64,000 nucleotides of DNA. Origin: Catenulispora sp. MAP5-51 (GTDB lineage Bacteria > Actinomycetota > Actinomycetes > Streptomycetales > Catenulisporaceae). The stretch is taken from assembly GCF_041261205.1 (NCBI RefSeq), contig NZ_JBGCCH010000004.1, positions 186,001 to 250,000 on the forward strand. Direction: 5' to 3'. The position numbers and the translations under genes were made by a program. How positions within the stretch are numbered: the first letter of the stretch is position 1; every line of letters begins with the position of its first letter. Below the pieces are notes generated by a model, which made no database searches, was not told the origin of the DNA, and saw nothing but the letters and a program-made list of their open reading frames with translations. Below are positions 45,544-54,000 of this stretch, in pieces.

Positions 45544-46182
45544 GTGGCGACGGAGAACGGGCGGCGGCGGCGCGAGTACGCGCCCCGGGTGCCGATCGAG
45601 CAGCGTCGCGAGGAGTTGCTGGATGCCGCGCTGCGCATCGTGGTCCGGGACGGCCATGCCGCGGTGACGATGGAGGCCGTGGCAGCGGCTGTCGGGGTCA
45701 CCAAGCCTGTGGTCTACGGAGTGTTCGCGAACAGGGCGACGCTGTTGGGGGAACTGCTACAGCGAGAGCAGGCAGCGGCGCTGGAGCAGTTGGTGGGACT
45801 GCTGCCGGCGCTGCGTAAGGGCTTGGCAGCCGGCGCGCATCCGGCGGATGTGCTCGCCGAGGCGTTGGACGGCTTCCTGGCCGCCGTGCGGGTGGCACCG
45901 GAGCGGTGGTCCTGCATCGTCCTGCCGACGGCCGACATGCCGCCGCAGTTCACTGCGGTACGCGAAGAGGCGCGGGGGTTGGTGTTGGCTTCGGCGGAGG
46001 AGCTGGGCCGGTGGATCACGGGGACCTTCGACGCCCCGGCCGATCTCGATCCGGAACTGATCGCGCACACCGTGGTGACGCTCGCGGAGATGGCTGCGCG
46101 GCTGGTGCTGACCGATCCGGAGAGGTATGAACCGGTCCGTTTCGTAAAGGGACTGCGTGCTGCGGTGGGGCTTGTGCGTTAG
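45544..46182 (+). CDS. TetR-family transcriptional regulator
   Basis: About 212 aa from GTG 45544 (AAAGGGG upstream). The N-terminal HTH is typical: RREELLDAALRIVVRDGHAAVTMEAVAAAVGVTKPVVYGVFANRATLLGELL, broken here by helix breaks. The C-terminal half is the helical ligand/dimer domain (about residues 70-205). An ATG at 45508 is in frame but lies inside the operator, so the GTG is preferred. Likely represses itself and the divergent oxygenase gene through the palindrome at 45498. Confidence 0.92.
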   Translation: MATENGRRRREYAPRVPIEQRREELLDAALRIVVRDGHAAVTMEAVAAAVGVTKPVVYGVFANRATLLGELLQREQAAALEQLVGLLPALRKGLAAGAHPADVLAEALDGFLAAVRVAPERWSCIVLPTADMPPQFTAVREEARGLVLASAEELGRWITGTFDAPADLDPELIAHTVVTLAEMAARLVLTDPERYEPVRFVKGLRAAVGLVR

Positions 46183-46230
46183 AGCTGTGCTTGGTGCGTT
46201 AAAGCTCTGCCTAGTGGGTTAAATCTGCGC
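46174..46230. repeat. three 20-bp imperfect tandem repeats at two gene ends
   Basis: Copies begin at 46174, 46194 and 46214, each as GTGCGTT or GTGGGTT followed by (A)GAGCTGTGC/AAAGCTCTGC/AAATCTGCGC. The first copy contains the TetR stop codon and the last contains the stop of the convergent hydrolase gene. It has no obvious hairpin. Confidence 0.75.
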
Positions 46231-46971
46231 CAGGCTCGACGGCCAGCGCCGGTCGCGCCAGTCCTGCAGGAAGTCCTCGATCCGCGACACGACCCCATCC
46301 CGCTGCGTCAGCAGGAAGAACATGTGGCCGCCGCGGAAGAACTCGATCTCGGAATCGCGGATGCCGACCCGGGTGGCCAGCGCGGCGGTCGGCGTCACGC
46401 TGCGGTCGCGGCGTCCGTGCAGGATCAGTGTGGGCGCCACGATGGCGTCCAGCCGGTCGGCACCGTCGTACGACGTGCTGGCGGCGACCTGGCGCTGGTG
46501 CGCGTAATGCGGTTGCCGATGGACCTCTCCGGCTCCGGGCAGGAGACGCAGGCGTTTTGCCAGCCCCAGGATCCGGGCCGGGAGCGACATCCGCAGCCGG
46601 CCGGTCCCGGTCGCCGCCGTGGAGATCAGCACCAGGCGGTCGACGCGGTCGGGGCGGCCGGCGGCCAGCTCGATGGCGATCCGGCCGCCCATCGACACCC
46701 CGACCACGTGCGCGCGCGGCAGGTTGAGCGCTTCCATCAACGCGTCCACGTCCCCGGCCATCATCGGGATCGAATACGGGACGTCCGGCTTGTCGCTGCG
46801 CCCGGCGCCGCGGTTGTCGAAGGTGAGGACGCGGAAGCTGCGCGCCAGCAGCTCGGTGAAGGGCGCGAACACGGTCAGATCCGCGCCGAGGCCGCCGATC
46901 AACACTAGGGGCGGGCCGTCGCCGTGGATCTCGTAGTAGACGTCGATGTCGCGGACTCGAACCGATGGCAC
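46219..46971 (-). CDS. alpha/beta hydrolase
   Basis: A 250-aa alpha/beta-hydrolase with intact catalytic features: oxyanion IGGLGAD, TFDNRGAGRSDKP, nucleophile GVSMGGRIA near residue 93, acid HGRRDRSV and His FFRGGHMFF. No signal peptide. It most resembles the 3-oxoadipate enol-lactonase/haloperoxidase-type group, but substrate is not deducible. Start ATG 46971. Confidence 0.92.
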   Translation of the reverse strand: MPSVRVRDIDVYYEIHGDGPPLVLIGGLGADLTVFAPFTELLARSFRVLTFDNRGAGRSDKPDVPYSIPMMAGDVDALMEALNLPRAHVVGVSMGGRIAIELAAGRPDRVDRLVLISTAATGTGRLRMSLPARILGLAKRLRLLPGAGEVHRQPHYAHQRQVAASTSYDGADRLDAIVAPTLILHGRRDRSVTPTAALATRVGIRDSEIEFFRGGHMFFLLTQRDGVVSRIEDFLQDWRDRRWPSSLAQI

Positions 46972-47029
46972 TCAGCCAGGATAGGCCTGTCGCGGGCCGC
47001 TGACCTGAGAAAACGGATTCGAATTGGTC

Positions 47030-47434
47030 TCAGATGACGGCGGTCGCCTCCACTTCGATCAGTGCCTCCGACATGAAGAGCGACGAGACCTCGACCGCGG
47101 TGCTGGTCGGTGCGGGCAGTCCTTGGAAGCACTCGGCGCGCACTTCGCCGTACTCGCGGATCCGGGAGATGTCGGTCAGGAATGTGCGGAGGCTGACGAC
47201 GTTCGCGAGCGTCGCGCCGTGTGCGGCCAGCACCTGACTGATCAGGTCCATGACACGGCGGGTCTGGGCGCGCAGGTCGCCGGGGCCGACGATCCGGTGC
47301 TCGTCGTCCCATGCCACCTGGCCGGCCAGCATCAGCAGCGTGCGCTCGCCGAGCGGGATCACGGCGACGTTGGAGAAGGCCTTGCGCGGCGAGCTCGGGA
47401 CGCCGGCGGGGTCGTCGAGAGTGAAAACGGTCAT
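47030..47434 (-). CDS. RidA family protein (YjgF/YER057c/UK114)
   Basis: 134 aa, normal RidA length. Motifs are FSNVAVIPLGERTLLMLAGQV, DLRAQTRRVMDLISQVLAAHGATLANVVSLRTFLTD (with the catalytic-type Arg), and VEVSSLFMSEALIEVEATAVI. Archetypal members hydrolyse reactive enamine/imine intermediates from PLP enzymes. It is divergent from the LysR gene 80 bp away and is probably its target. Confidence 0.92.
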   Translation of the reverse strand: MTVFTLDDPAGVPSSPRKAFSNVAVIPLGERTLLMLAGQVAWDDEHRIVGPGDLRAQTRRVMDLISQVLAAHGATLANVVSLRTFLTDISRIREYGEVRAECFQGLPAPTSTAVEVSSLFMSEALIEVEATAVI

Positions 47435-47469
47435 GGGCCGAAGCTATGGTGCGAGCATGGATACCAGAA

Positions 47470-47495
47470 GCGAATAGTTCGCATGGAACTCATGC
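47470..47495. promoter_or_regulatory. operator-like inverted repeats in ridA-lysR spacer
   Basis: GCGAATAGTTCGC (47470-47482) is a perfect 5-bp-arm palindrome; it overlaps GCATGGAACTCATGC (47481-47495), a second 5-bp-arm inverted repeat. Their place between a divergent LysR gene and its likely target fits LysR recognition and activation sites. Confidence 0.5.
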
Positions 47496-47514
47496 GGAGC
47501 TAGCATGGCCGGCC

Positions 47515-48393
47515 ATGGACACCGCGCTGCTCGAAGTCTTTCTGGAAGTCGCCCATCGAAAGTCATTCACCGCGGCGGCCAGTCCGCTCGGCTACACGCA
47601 GTCGGCGATATCGCGTCAGATAGCCGTGCTGGAGGCATCGGTCGGCGCGCCGTTGTTCGACCGGCTCCCACGGGGCGTACGGCTGACGGAGGAGGGCCGG
47701 GCCTTGATACCGCACGCGACGGCCGTCGTAGGCCGTCTGCGGGCCGCTGTGGCCGATGTGCGGGCCGTCCGGACGATGGGCGGCGGGGGGCTCCGGCTCG
47801 GCGCGATCCCGACCGCCGACATGGCCCTGATCCCGCGGGCCGTCGCGGAGTTCCGCCGGGTGCATCCGGCGGTGGCCGTGACGCACACCGAAGGGCTGAC
47901 CCGCGGGCTGGTCGTGGACGTCCGCGAGGGGGATCTGGATCTGGCGGTGATCGGGACGGCACAGCCCGAGCCGGCTTTCGAGGGCGTGTCCCTGCGCAAG
48001 CTGATGGACGATCCGCTGTCGGTCGCCTTGCCGCTCGGCCACCGGCTCGCCGGCCGGGACATGCTGTCGCTGGCCGATCTCGAGGGCGAGAACTGGATCG
48101 CCGGCCAGCCGCGCTCGCAGGACACGCTGATCGCCGGGGTGCAGGACGGGGGGTTCCAGCCGCTGATCCCTTACGTGGTCCTGGAATGGTCCGCCAAGCA
48201 GGGCTTCGTGGCGGCCGGGCTCGGCGTGACACTGGTCCCGGCGCTGGCGGCCGCGTCGGTGCGGCCGGACGTGGTCGTGGTGGCACTGGATCCGCGGGAG
48301 GTCGCGCCGCGGTCGGTGTTCGCCGCGACTCCCGAGGGCGTGGCGGACAGTGCGGCGGTGACCGGGTTCCTGGAGCTGCTGACCGGTGATTGA
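47515..48393 (+). CDS. LysR-family transcriptional regulator
   Basis: 292 aa from ATG 47515. The N-terminal HTH (LLEVFLEVAHRKSFTAAASPLGYTQSAISRQIAVLEASVGAPLFDRLPRGVRLTEEG, spread over residues 4-60) is classic LysR. Residues 90-292 form the periplasmic-binding-protein-like effector domain (LRLGAIPTADMALIPRAV, FVAAGLGVTLVPALAA). Divergent from ridA, so probably controls it. Short tandem repeats start at its stop codon. Confidence 0.94.
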   Translation: MDTALLEVFLEVAHRKSFTAAASPLGYTQSAISRQIAVLEASVGAPLFDRLPRGVRLTEEGRALIPHATAVVGRLRAAVADVRAVRTMGGGGLRLGAIPTADMALIPRAVAEFRRVHPAVAVTHTEGLTRGLVVDVREGDLDLAVIGTAQPEPAFEGVSLRKLMDDPLSVALPLGHRLAGRDMLSLADLEGENWIAGQPRSQDTLIAGVQDGGFQPLIPYVVLEWSAKQGFVAAGLGVTLVPALAAASVRPDVVVVALDPREVAPRSVFAATPEGVADSAAVTGFLELLTGD

Positions 48394-48456
48394 TGACAGA
48401 TACAGATTATTGATGACAGATACAGATTCGGTGACAGGTACAGATCGGTGACAGGT
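48388..48456. repeat. degenerate 17-20-bp tandem repeats at lysR stop
   Basis: Four consecutive units of the type TTGATGACAGATACAGATT / GGTGACAGGTACAGATC, the last one shortened to GGTGACAGGTCCGG. The first unit includes the lysR stop codon. Located between lysR and the flavin reductase gene. Confidence 0.8.
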
Positions 48457-48502
48457 CCGGAACCCGCCGGTGTAAGGGGCGCCGGCGGCCGACGATTGAG
48501 GC

Positions 48503-49189
48503 ATGCACACAGTTCCAGGCATCAAAGTCCTCTACTTCGGAACCCCTGTCGTCCTGATCACGACCCGCAACGAGGACGGCACCCCCAATATCGCCCCCAT
48601 GTCCTCGGCGTGGTGGCTCGACGGAAACGCCATGCTGGGTCTGGGGAACTCCTCACAGACCTCCGCCAACATCGCCCGCGAGGGCGAGTGCGTCCTGAAC
48701 CTGCCGTCCTCCGACGTGGTCGCGTATGTCGACCGCATCGCGATGACCACCGGGCGCAAGGAGATCGCGCCTTACCGGATCGAGCAGGGCTACCGCACCG
48801 AGCGCGACAAGTTCGGGCTGGCAGGGCTGACGGAGCAGCCCTCCGAACTGGTCTCCCCGCCGCGGATCCTGGAGTGCCCGATCCAGATGGAGTGCCGGCT
48901 GACCGTGGCGCACCCGGTGGGCTCGGGGAACCTGGCCGCGTTCGAGGTCGAAGTGCTCCGGACGCATGTCGAGGAGAAGCTGGTCATCCCGGGGACGCAC
49001 TACATCGACCCGGAAGCGTGGGACCCGCTGATCATGAAGTTCTGCGAGTTCTTCGGCGGCGGACAGCCGGTGCACTCCTCGCGGCTGGCGGCCGGTTGGA
49101 AGATGCCGCATACCCTGCGGAACCTTCCAGTGACGGACGGTGCCGATGCTGTGGTAGAGCCCGCGCTCAGTGGGTCAGCGTCAGCTTGA
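48503..49189 (+). CDS. flavin reductase family protein
   Basis: A 228-aa protein with the FMN-binding split barrel of the flavin-reductase-like family: VLYFGTPVVLITTRNEDGTPNIAPMSSAWW at the N-terminus, LNLPSSDVVAYVDRIA, and CPIQMECRLTVAHPVG. The role would be FMN-dependent reduction or supply of reduced flavin; substrate is unknown. ATG 48503. Its 3' end overlaps the convergent small gene by 23 nt. Confidence 0.88.
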   Translation: MHTVPGIKVLYFGTPVVLITTRNEDGTPNIAPMSSAWWLDGNAMLGLGNSSQTSANIAREGECVLNLPSSDVVAYVDRIAMTTGRKEIAPYRIEQGYRTERDKFGLAGLTEQPSELVSPPRILECPIQMECRLTVAHPVGSGNLAAFEVEVLRTHVEEKLVIPGTHYIDPEAWDPLIMKFCEFFGGGQPVHSSRLAAGWKMPHTLRNLPVTDGADAVVEPALSGSASA

Positions 49190-49472
49190 TCGCCAGACCC
49201 GGGAGCAGCAGTCCGAACGCGCTGAAGGCCAGCGGGCCGTGCGCGCCGCAGTGCAGCCGCCGGGTCGCGCCCTCGCGGACGTCCACCGAGACCTTCGTGG
49301 AGTACATGCCGTCCAGGGAGATCTCCACCAGGTGGATACCGGGCTCGACGACGAACTCGGCCGCGCCGTTTTGCGCCAGGCGGCCGACCGCTACGCCGTC
49401 GATCCAGACCCGGTAGGGCCGCGGGCGCAGCTGGAATCCGCTGCGGCGAGTGAGAGCTATCGTCCCGGACAT
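49167..49472 (-). CDS. small PEGA-like beta protein with C-terminal hydrophobic segment
   Basis: Not firmly recognised. About 101 aa from ATG 49472 (AGGCAGG upstream; ATG 49496 is possible). The core PYRVWIDGVAVGRL..G..EFVVEPGIHLVEISLDG..STKVSVDV resembles a PEGA-type surface/beta-sandwich repeat, and the end (GPLAFSAFGLLLPGLAIKLTLTH) is hydrophobic. The same strand as the conservon but separated from it by a terminator. Confidence 0.6.
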   Translation of the reverse strand: MSGTIALTRRSGFQLRPRPYRVWIDGVAVGRLAQNGAAEFVVEPGIHLVEISLDGMYSTKVSVDVREGATRRLHCGAHGPLAFSAFGLLLPGLAIKLTLTH

Positions 49473-49520
49473 GCGCAACCTGCCTAATTCGGACATCGGG
49501 GGTCGCAAGGAGCATAAGCG

Positions 49521-49553
49521 CGAGGGCGGCACCGGGATCCGGTGCCGCCCTCG
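49521..49553 (-). terminator. terminator of the cvnABCD operon
   Basis: CGAGGGCGGCACCGG, loop GAT, CCGGTGCCGCCCTCG: a perfect 15-bp stem 24 bp after cvnD. Confidence 0.85.
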
Positions 49554-49576
49554 GCCGTTATGCGATCGTCGCCTAC

Positions 49577-50185
49577 CTAGGATGCCGCCGCCGCCGCGAA
49601 GCGTGACATGGCGTGCTCCACCAGGCGGATCAGGGTCAGCTTGGTGGACTCCCGGCTGCGGGCGTCACACGTGACGACCGGCACATCCGGCGGGATCGAC
49701 AGCGCCTCGCGGACGTCGGCGACCTCGTGGGTGAGCATGCCGTCGAAGCAGTTCACGCCGACGATGTAGGGCAGGCCCGCGTCCTCGAAGTAGTCGATGG
49801 CCGAGAAGCAGTCCGCCAGGCGGCGGGTGTCCACCAGCACCACCGCGCCGATGGCGCCGCGGCACAGGTCGTCCCACATGAACCAGAAGCGGTTCTGGCC
49901 CGGGGTGCCGAACAGGTACAGGATCAGCTCGCGGTCCAGGGAGACGCGCCCGAAGTCCATGGCCACCGTGGTGGTGACCTTGCCGGGCACGACCGTCAGG
50001 TCGTCCACGCCCTCGGAGGCGGCGGTCATCACGGCCTCGGTGGTCAGCGGGGCGATCTCCGAGACCGCGCCGACGAAGGTGGTCTTGCCGACGCCGAAGC
50101 CGCCGGCGACGACGATCTTCACCGACGTGGTCGGGCCCACCGCGGGCTGCGGCTCGGGCGCCTGTCCGTAAGGGGAGTAGTTCAC
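49577..50185 (-). CDS. cvnD: conservon G-protein-like ATP/GTP-binding protein (CvnD)
   Basis: A 202-aa small GTPase-like protein, last gene of the conservon. G1 GGFGVGKTTFVGAVSEI starts at residue 28; the switch region VTTTVAMDFGRV and G3 LFGTPGQNRFWFMWDD follow, with VGVNCFDG at the G4 position instead of NKxD. In Streptomyces conservons, CvnA-D assemble at the membrane and influence differentiation and antibiotic production. It lies 15 bp after cvnC. Confidence 0.94.
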   Translation of the reverse strand: MNYSPYGQAPEPQPAVGPTTSVKIVVAGGFGVGKTTFVGAVSEIAPLTTEAVMTAASEGVDDLTVVPGKVTTTVAMDFGRVSLDRELILYLFGTPGQNRFWFMWDDLCRGAIGAVVLVDTRRLADCFSAIDYFEDAGLPYIVGVNCFDGMLTHEVADVREALSIPPDVPVVTCDARSRESTKLTLIRLVEHAMSRFAAAAAS

Positions 50186-50200
50186 TGCACGGCCTCCTTT

Positions 50201-50557
50201 CTACAGATTGCGGAGCCCGATGAGGACTCGTTCGAGGAGCGCGAGGTTGGGCTGGCCGCTGTCGGACTCGCCAGGCTGCTGGATCGTGACCAGGCCGGCG
50301 TCCGACATGTCGCCCAACAGCACCCTGACCACCCCCAGCGGCATCCGCATCAGCGCCGCGACCTCGGCGACCGACTTCAGCTCGACGCACAGCTCGCAGA
50401 TGCGCTGGTGCTCCGGCTCGCGGCCGGGGAGGCGCGATCGTCCGTTGTCCGTCGTGGATACCAACGCCTCGATGGGCAATTGGTAACGGGCCCGCGTGCG
50501 GCCCCTGGTCAGCGCGTATGGGCGGACGAGGGGCGAGGAATCGTGCGCGCTGCTCAC
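50201..50557 (-). CDS. cvnC: conservon DUF742 protein (CvnC)
   Basis: 118 aa, DUF742. LVRPYALTRGRTRARYQLPIEALV at the N-terminus and an HTH-like C-terminal part (ELCVELKSVAEVAALMRMPLGVVRVLLGDMSDAGLV), ending in LLERVLIGLRNL. Standard third gene of the cvnABCD order; exact biochemical role is unknown. Confidence 0.94.
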   Translation of the reverse strand: MSSAHDSSPLVRPYALTRGRTRARYQLPIEALVSTTDNGRSRLPGREPEHQRICELCVELKSVAEVAALMRMPLGVVRVLLGDMSDAGLVTIQQPGESDSGQPNLALLERVLIGLRNL

Positions 50558-50615
50558 GGCCGCGTGCTCCTGTCGCTCGTCACAGCAGGGGGAAGGGGGG
50601 TCACCTGGCGTCCTC

Positions 50616-51044
50616 TCAGCGCGGCAGCGACGACTGGAGCTCGGCGCGCAGCGCCGGCGTCAGGACGTCGCCGGCGCGTTCGACGAGCAGGGCCATTTCA
50701 TAGCCGATCAGGCCCATGTCGCAATCCGAGGAAGCGAGTACGGCAAGAGCGGAACCATCGGAGATGGCCATCACGAACAGGAAACCACGGACCATCTCCA
50801 CGACGGTCTGGGTCACGGCGCCGCCCTCGAAGATGCGGGCGGCGCCCTGGGTCAGCGACGACAGGCCGCTGGCCACGGCCGCCAGCTGGTCGGCGCGGTC
50901 GCGGGGGAATCCGTCGGACACCGCCAGAAGCAGGCCGTCTGAGGAGACCACCACCGTGTGCGCGACCCCCGGAACGCGGTCCACGAAGTTGGTGATCAGC
51001 CAGTTGAGATTCCTGGCGGCTTGGGTCAGGTTGGGGTCGTTCAC
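50616..51044 (-). CDS. cvnB: conservon roadblock/LC7 protein (CvnB)
   Basis: 142 aa, roadblock/LC7 fold ([36 protein letters not shown], then [15 protein letters not shown] and [38 protein letters not shown]). Roadblock proteins act as GTPase-activating or scaffold partners, here for CvnD. Its start is 6 bp after cvnA, so translation is likely coupled. Confidence 0.95.
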   Translation of the reverse strand: MNDPNLTQAARNLNWLITNFVDRVPGVAHTVVVSSDGLLLAVSDGFPRDRADQLAAVASGLSSLTQGAARIFEGGAVTQTVVEMVRGFLFVMAISDGSALAVLASSDCDMGLIGYEMALLVERAGDVLTPALRAELQSSLPR

Positions 51045-51050
51045 GGTTGC

Positions 51051-54000
51051 TCAGTCCTGCTTTCCTGGCTCAGGAGCACCGAAGGCGGCCTGGCCGTCGG
51101 ACGCGGTGGGGTTGGCGGGATCGGAGGGCTGCGATTCGCCGGGGTTGGCGGCGTCGCGGCCCTGGCGCAGCCCATTGTGGAAGCTGGCCAGGCGGGAACG
51201 CACGGCCTCGGCCGAGCGCGCCGGGATCGGCGAGGGCGCGACCTTGGCGGCGCCGGTGCCGTCCGCCGAGCCGGGCACGAGGTTGGACCGCGGGACGCGC
51301 TTGGGCAGACCCTTGGGGGTCAGGCCGGCCGCGACCGGCTTCTTGACCACTTCGGCGGCCCTCCAGCCCTCGTCCCCCGGGGACTGCCAGGCCTGGCCCG
51401 CGGAGCTTTGGTCGTCGTTCATGGGCTCCTTGGGTTCCTCGTGCGGTGCGGCGGGCCGGGCCGTGGCGCCGGGGATGCCGGCGGCCGGCGCGGCCGGCGG
51501 GGTCGGGGCACCGGGACCGGCCTCGGGGGCGGTCGGCGGAGCCGGGGTGGACGCGCCCGCGGGCGCCTGGACGGGCTCGGCGGGCGCCTGGGGGGCCTGC
51601 GGGGCCTGAGCCGGGAAACCGATGCCGGATCCCGCCAGCGGGTCTCCTGCGGGCTCTGTGCGCGGTGCCGGCACGGCCGGCCGGACCGGTTCGGCCGGGC
51701 GCACGGGGGCGGCTTCCAGAGCGCTCTGCGGAACGGGCGGTGCCTCGCCGGCCCGCACCCGGAACCACTCGGACTCGATCGCGTTGAAGATCGAGGTGTC
51801 GTGCGCCGCGGGGTCCATCGGGATGGACTCGAGCGGTGCGGTGAGCGGGTCGGGGTAGTCGGCGTAGTTGCTGCCGGAGGAGGACAGCGGGTCCGGCGCG
51901 GCGATCGGCTCACCGGCAGGGGGCGCGTAGCCGGCGCCGCCCATCGTGTCGCCGAGCGTCTGGTGGAAGCCCGAGCCGGACAGGTCGGCGGCCGGCGGGG
52001 CGGCCGGTTCGCCGTACTGCGGGGCGTCGAAGCCGGGGCCGGACAGCGGTTCGCCGACCGGCGTGTGGAAGCCGGAGCCGGACAGGTCCGCGGCCGGAGC
52101 ACCGGCCGGGCCGCCGTACTGCGGGGTCTCGAACTGCGGGGCCTCGAACTGCGGGGCGTCGAAGCCGGGGCCGGAGAGCGGTTCGCCGACGGGGCGGCGG
52201 CCGAAGGACGGGGCGTCGTTGCCGTAGCCCGTGCCCACGGTGGGCGCCTCGGGCGTGGTGAACGGATTCCTGAGGCCCGCCATCGGGTCGCCGGGGCCGT
52301 CGCTCGCCGGAGCGCCGGCCGGGGTGCCGTACTGCTGGGCGTCGAAGCCGGGACCGGACAGCGGTTCACCGACGGGGCGGTGGCCGAAGGACGGGGCGTC
52401 GTTGCCGTATCCGGTACCGGTCGGGGCGCTGGGCTGCTCGGTGAACTGCTGCGGGGGCTCGAAGCCCGGGCCCGCCAGCGGTTCGCCCATCGGGCGGCGG
52501 CCGAAGGACGGCGCGTCGTTGCCGTAGCCGGTCCCGCCCTGACCGCCGGGCTGCGGGGCCTCGAACTGCGGGGCCTCGAACTGCGGCGGCTGGTACTGCG
52601 GAGCCTCGAACTGCGGAGCCTGCGGCGGCTGGAACTGCGGCGGCTCGAAGGCCGGCCCGCTGAACGACTCGGTGCCGGGCTGCCCGGCGGCCGGGGCCGC
52701 GGGGCCCTGAGCCTGCGCCGAGTTGCCGAAGCCGCTGTCGTCCAGGTGCCCGCCGAACGGCGTCATGCGCACCTCGCCGGGTGCGGCGAACGGGTCGCCG
52801 GCGGCCAGTTCGGCGCCGAGGTCGTTGTTCAGGCCGCTCGCGGAGAGCGGTTCGGCGGCACTGAAGCCGCCAGCGGCCGGGGCCTGCGGGGCCTGGCCGG
52901 GCGCGGCGAACGGGTTCGCCGGCGGCGGCAGGAGCAGGTCGTCGTTGCCTTCCTGGGCCTCGCGGTACGCCGCGAACTCCCCGGTGTGTTCCATCTCCGG
53001 GATGTTCGGGAGCAGATCGTCGAAGCTGGAGTTGAAGTTCAGGCTCGAGGACCTCGGGGGAGCCGGCGGGGTCGGCGGCGCCGCGGGCGGCGTCGGGACT
53101 CGGAACTGACCGGTGTTCTCCATGCCCTGAGGGGGAGCCTGCGGGGTGTTCGGCCGGAAGTCGTACGTCGCGGTTCCGTCCAGCGCCTCGGACAGCCGGT
53201 TGTCCAGCTCCGGTTCCGGCAGCACGAACTCGGGCCGCGCGAAGGCGCCGCTGCTGCCCGGATCGCCCGGGTCGCCGTCGCGGATCACCGGGGTCACGCC
53301 CTGCGACATGGCCTCGGTCTCGGCGAGCAGTTCGGCCAGGCCCGGCGGGGTGGCGTCGGTGCCGCGGTACGGCGGGGCCGCCGCGCTCACGTCCTCCCAG
53401 CCGTCTCCGTCGCCGCCGCCCGTCGGGACCCGCTCGCCGCCGAACGGCGGCAGCGGGGCCGGCTGCTGCGCCGGCGCGTCCTGGAAGTCCTCGGGCGAGG
53501 GCAGCTCGCGCTGCTCGGCCCGCACCGCGCCGCCGGGGCGCCGGGGCAGGCCGGTGGAGGTCAGCGCGGGGAGCTGGCCGGTGTCGGCGATGTCGCCGAA
53601 GGTGCCGCGGTTGCCGCCGACGGCCGGGGCGTCGGACAGGTTGCCGGCCAGCAGCGCGGCCGGGACCAGCACCAGCGCGGTGATACCGCCGGTGGCCGAG
53701 CGGCGCAGGCGGACCTGGATGCCGTGCCGGGTGGCCAGCCGGCCGACCACGAACAGACCCATGCGGCGGGAGATGGCGACGTCCACGACCGGCGGGTTGG
53801 CCAGCCGCTCGTTGGAGTCGTCCAGTTCCTCCGGGGTCATGCCGATGCCGGAGTCCTCGATCTCCAGCATCACGCCGCCGGTGTTCAGCAGGTTGCCGGT
53901 GACCGAGACCTTGGTCTCCGGGGCGGAGAACGACGTCGCGTTCTCCAGCAGCTCGGCGACCAGGTGGACGACGTCGTTCACGGCGCGGCCGGCGACCTCG

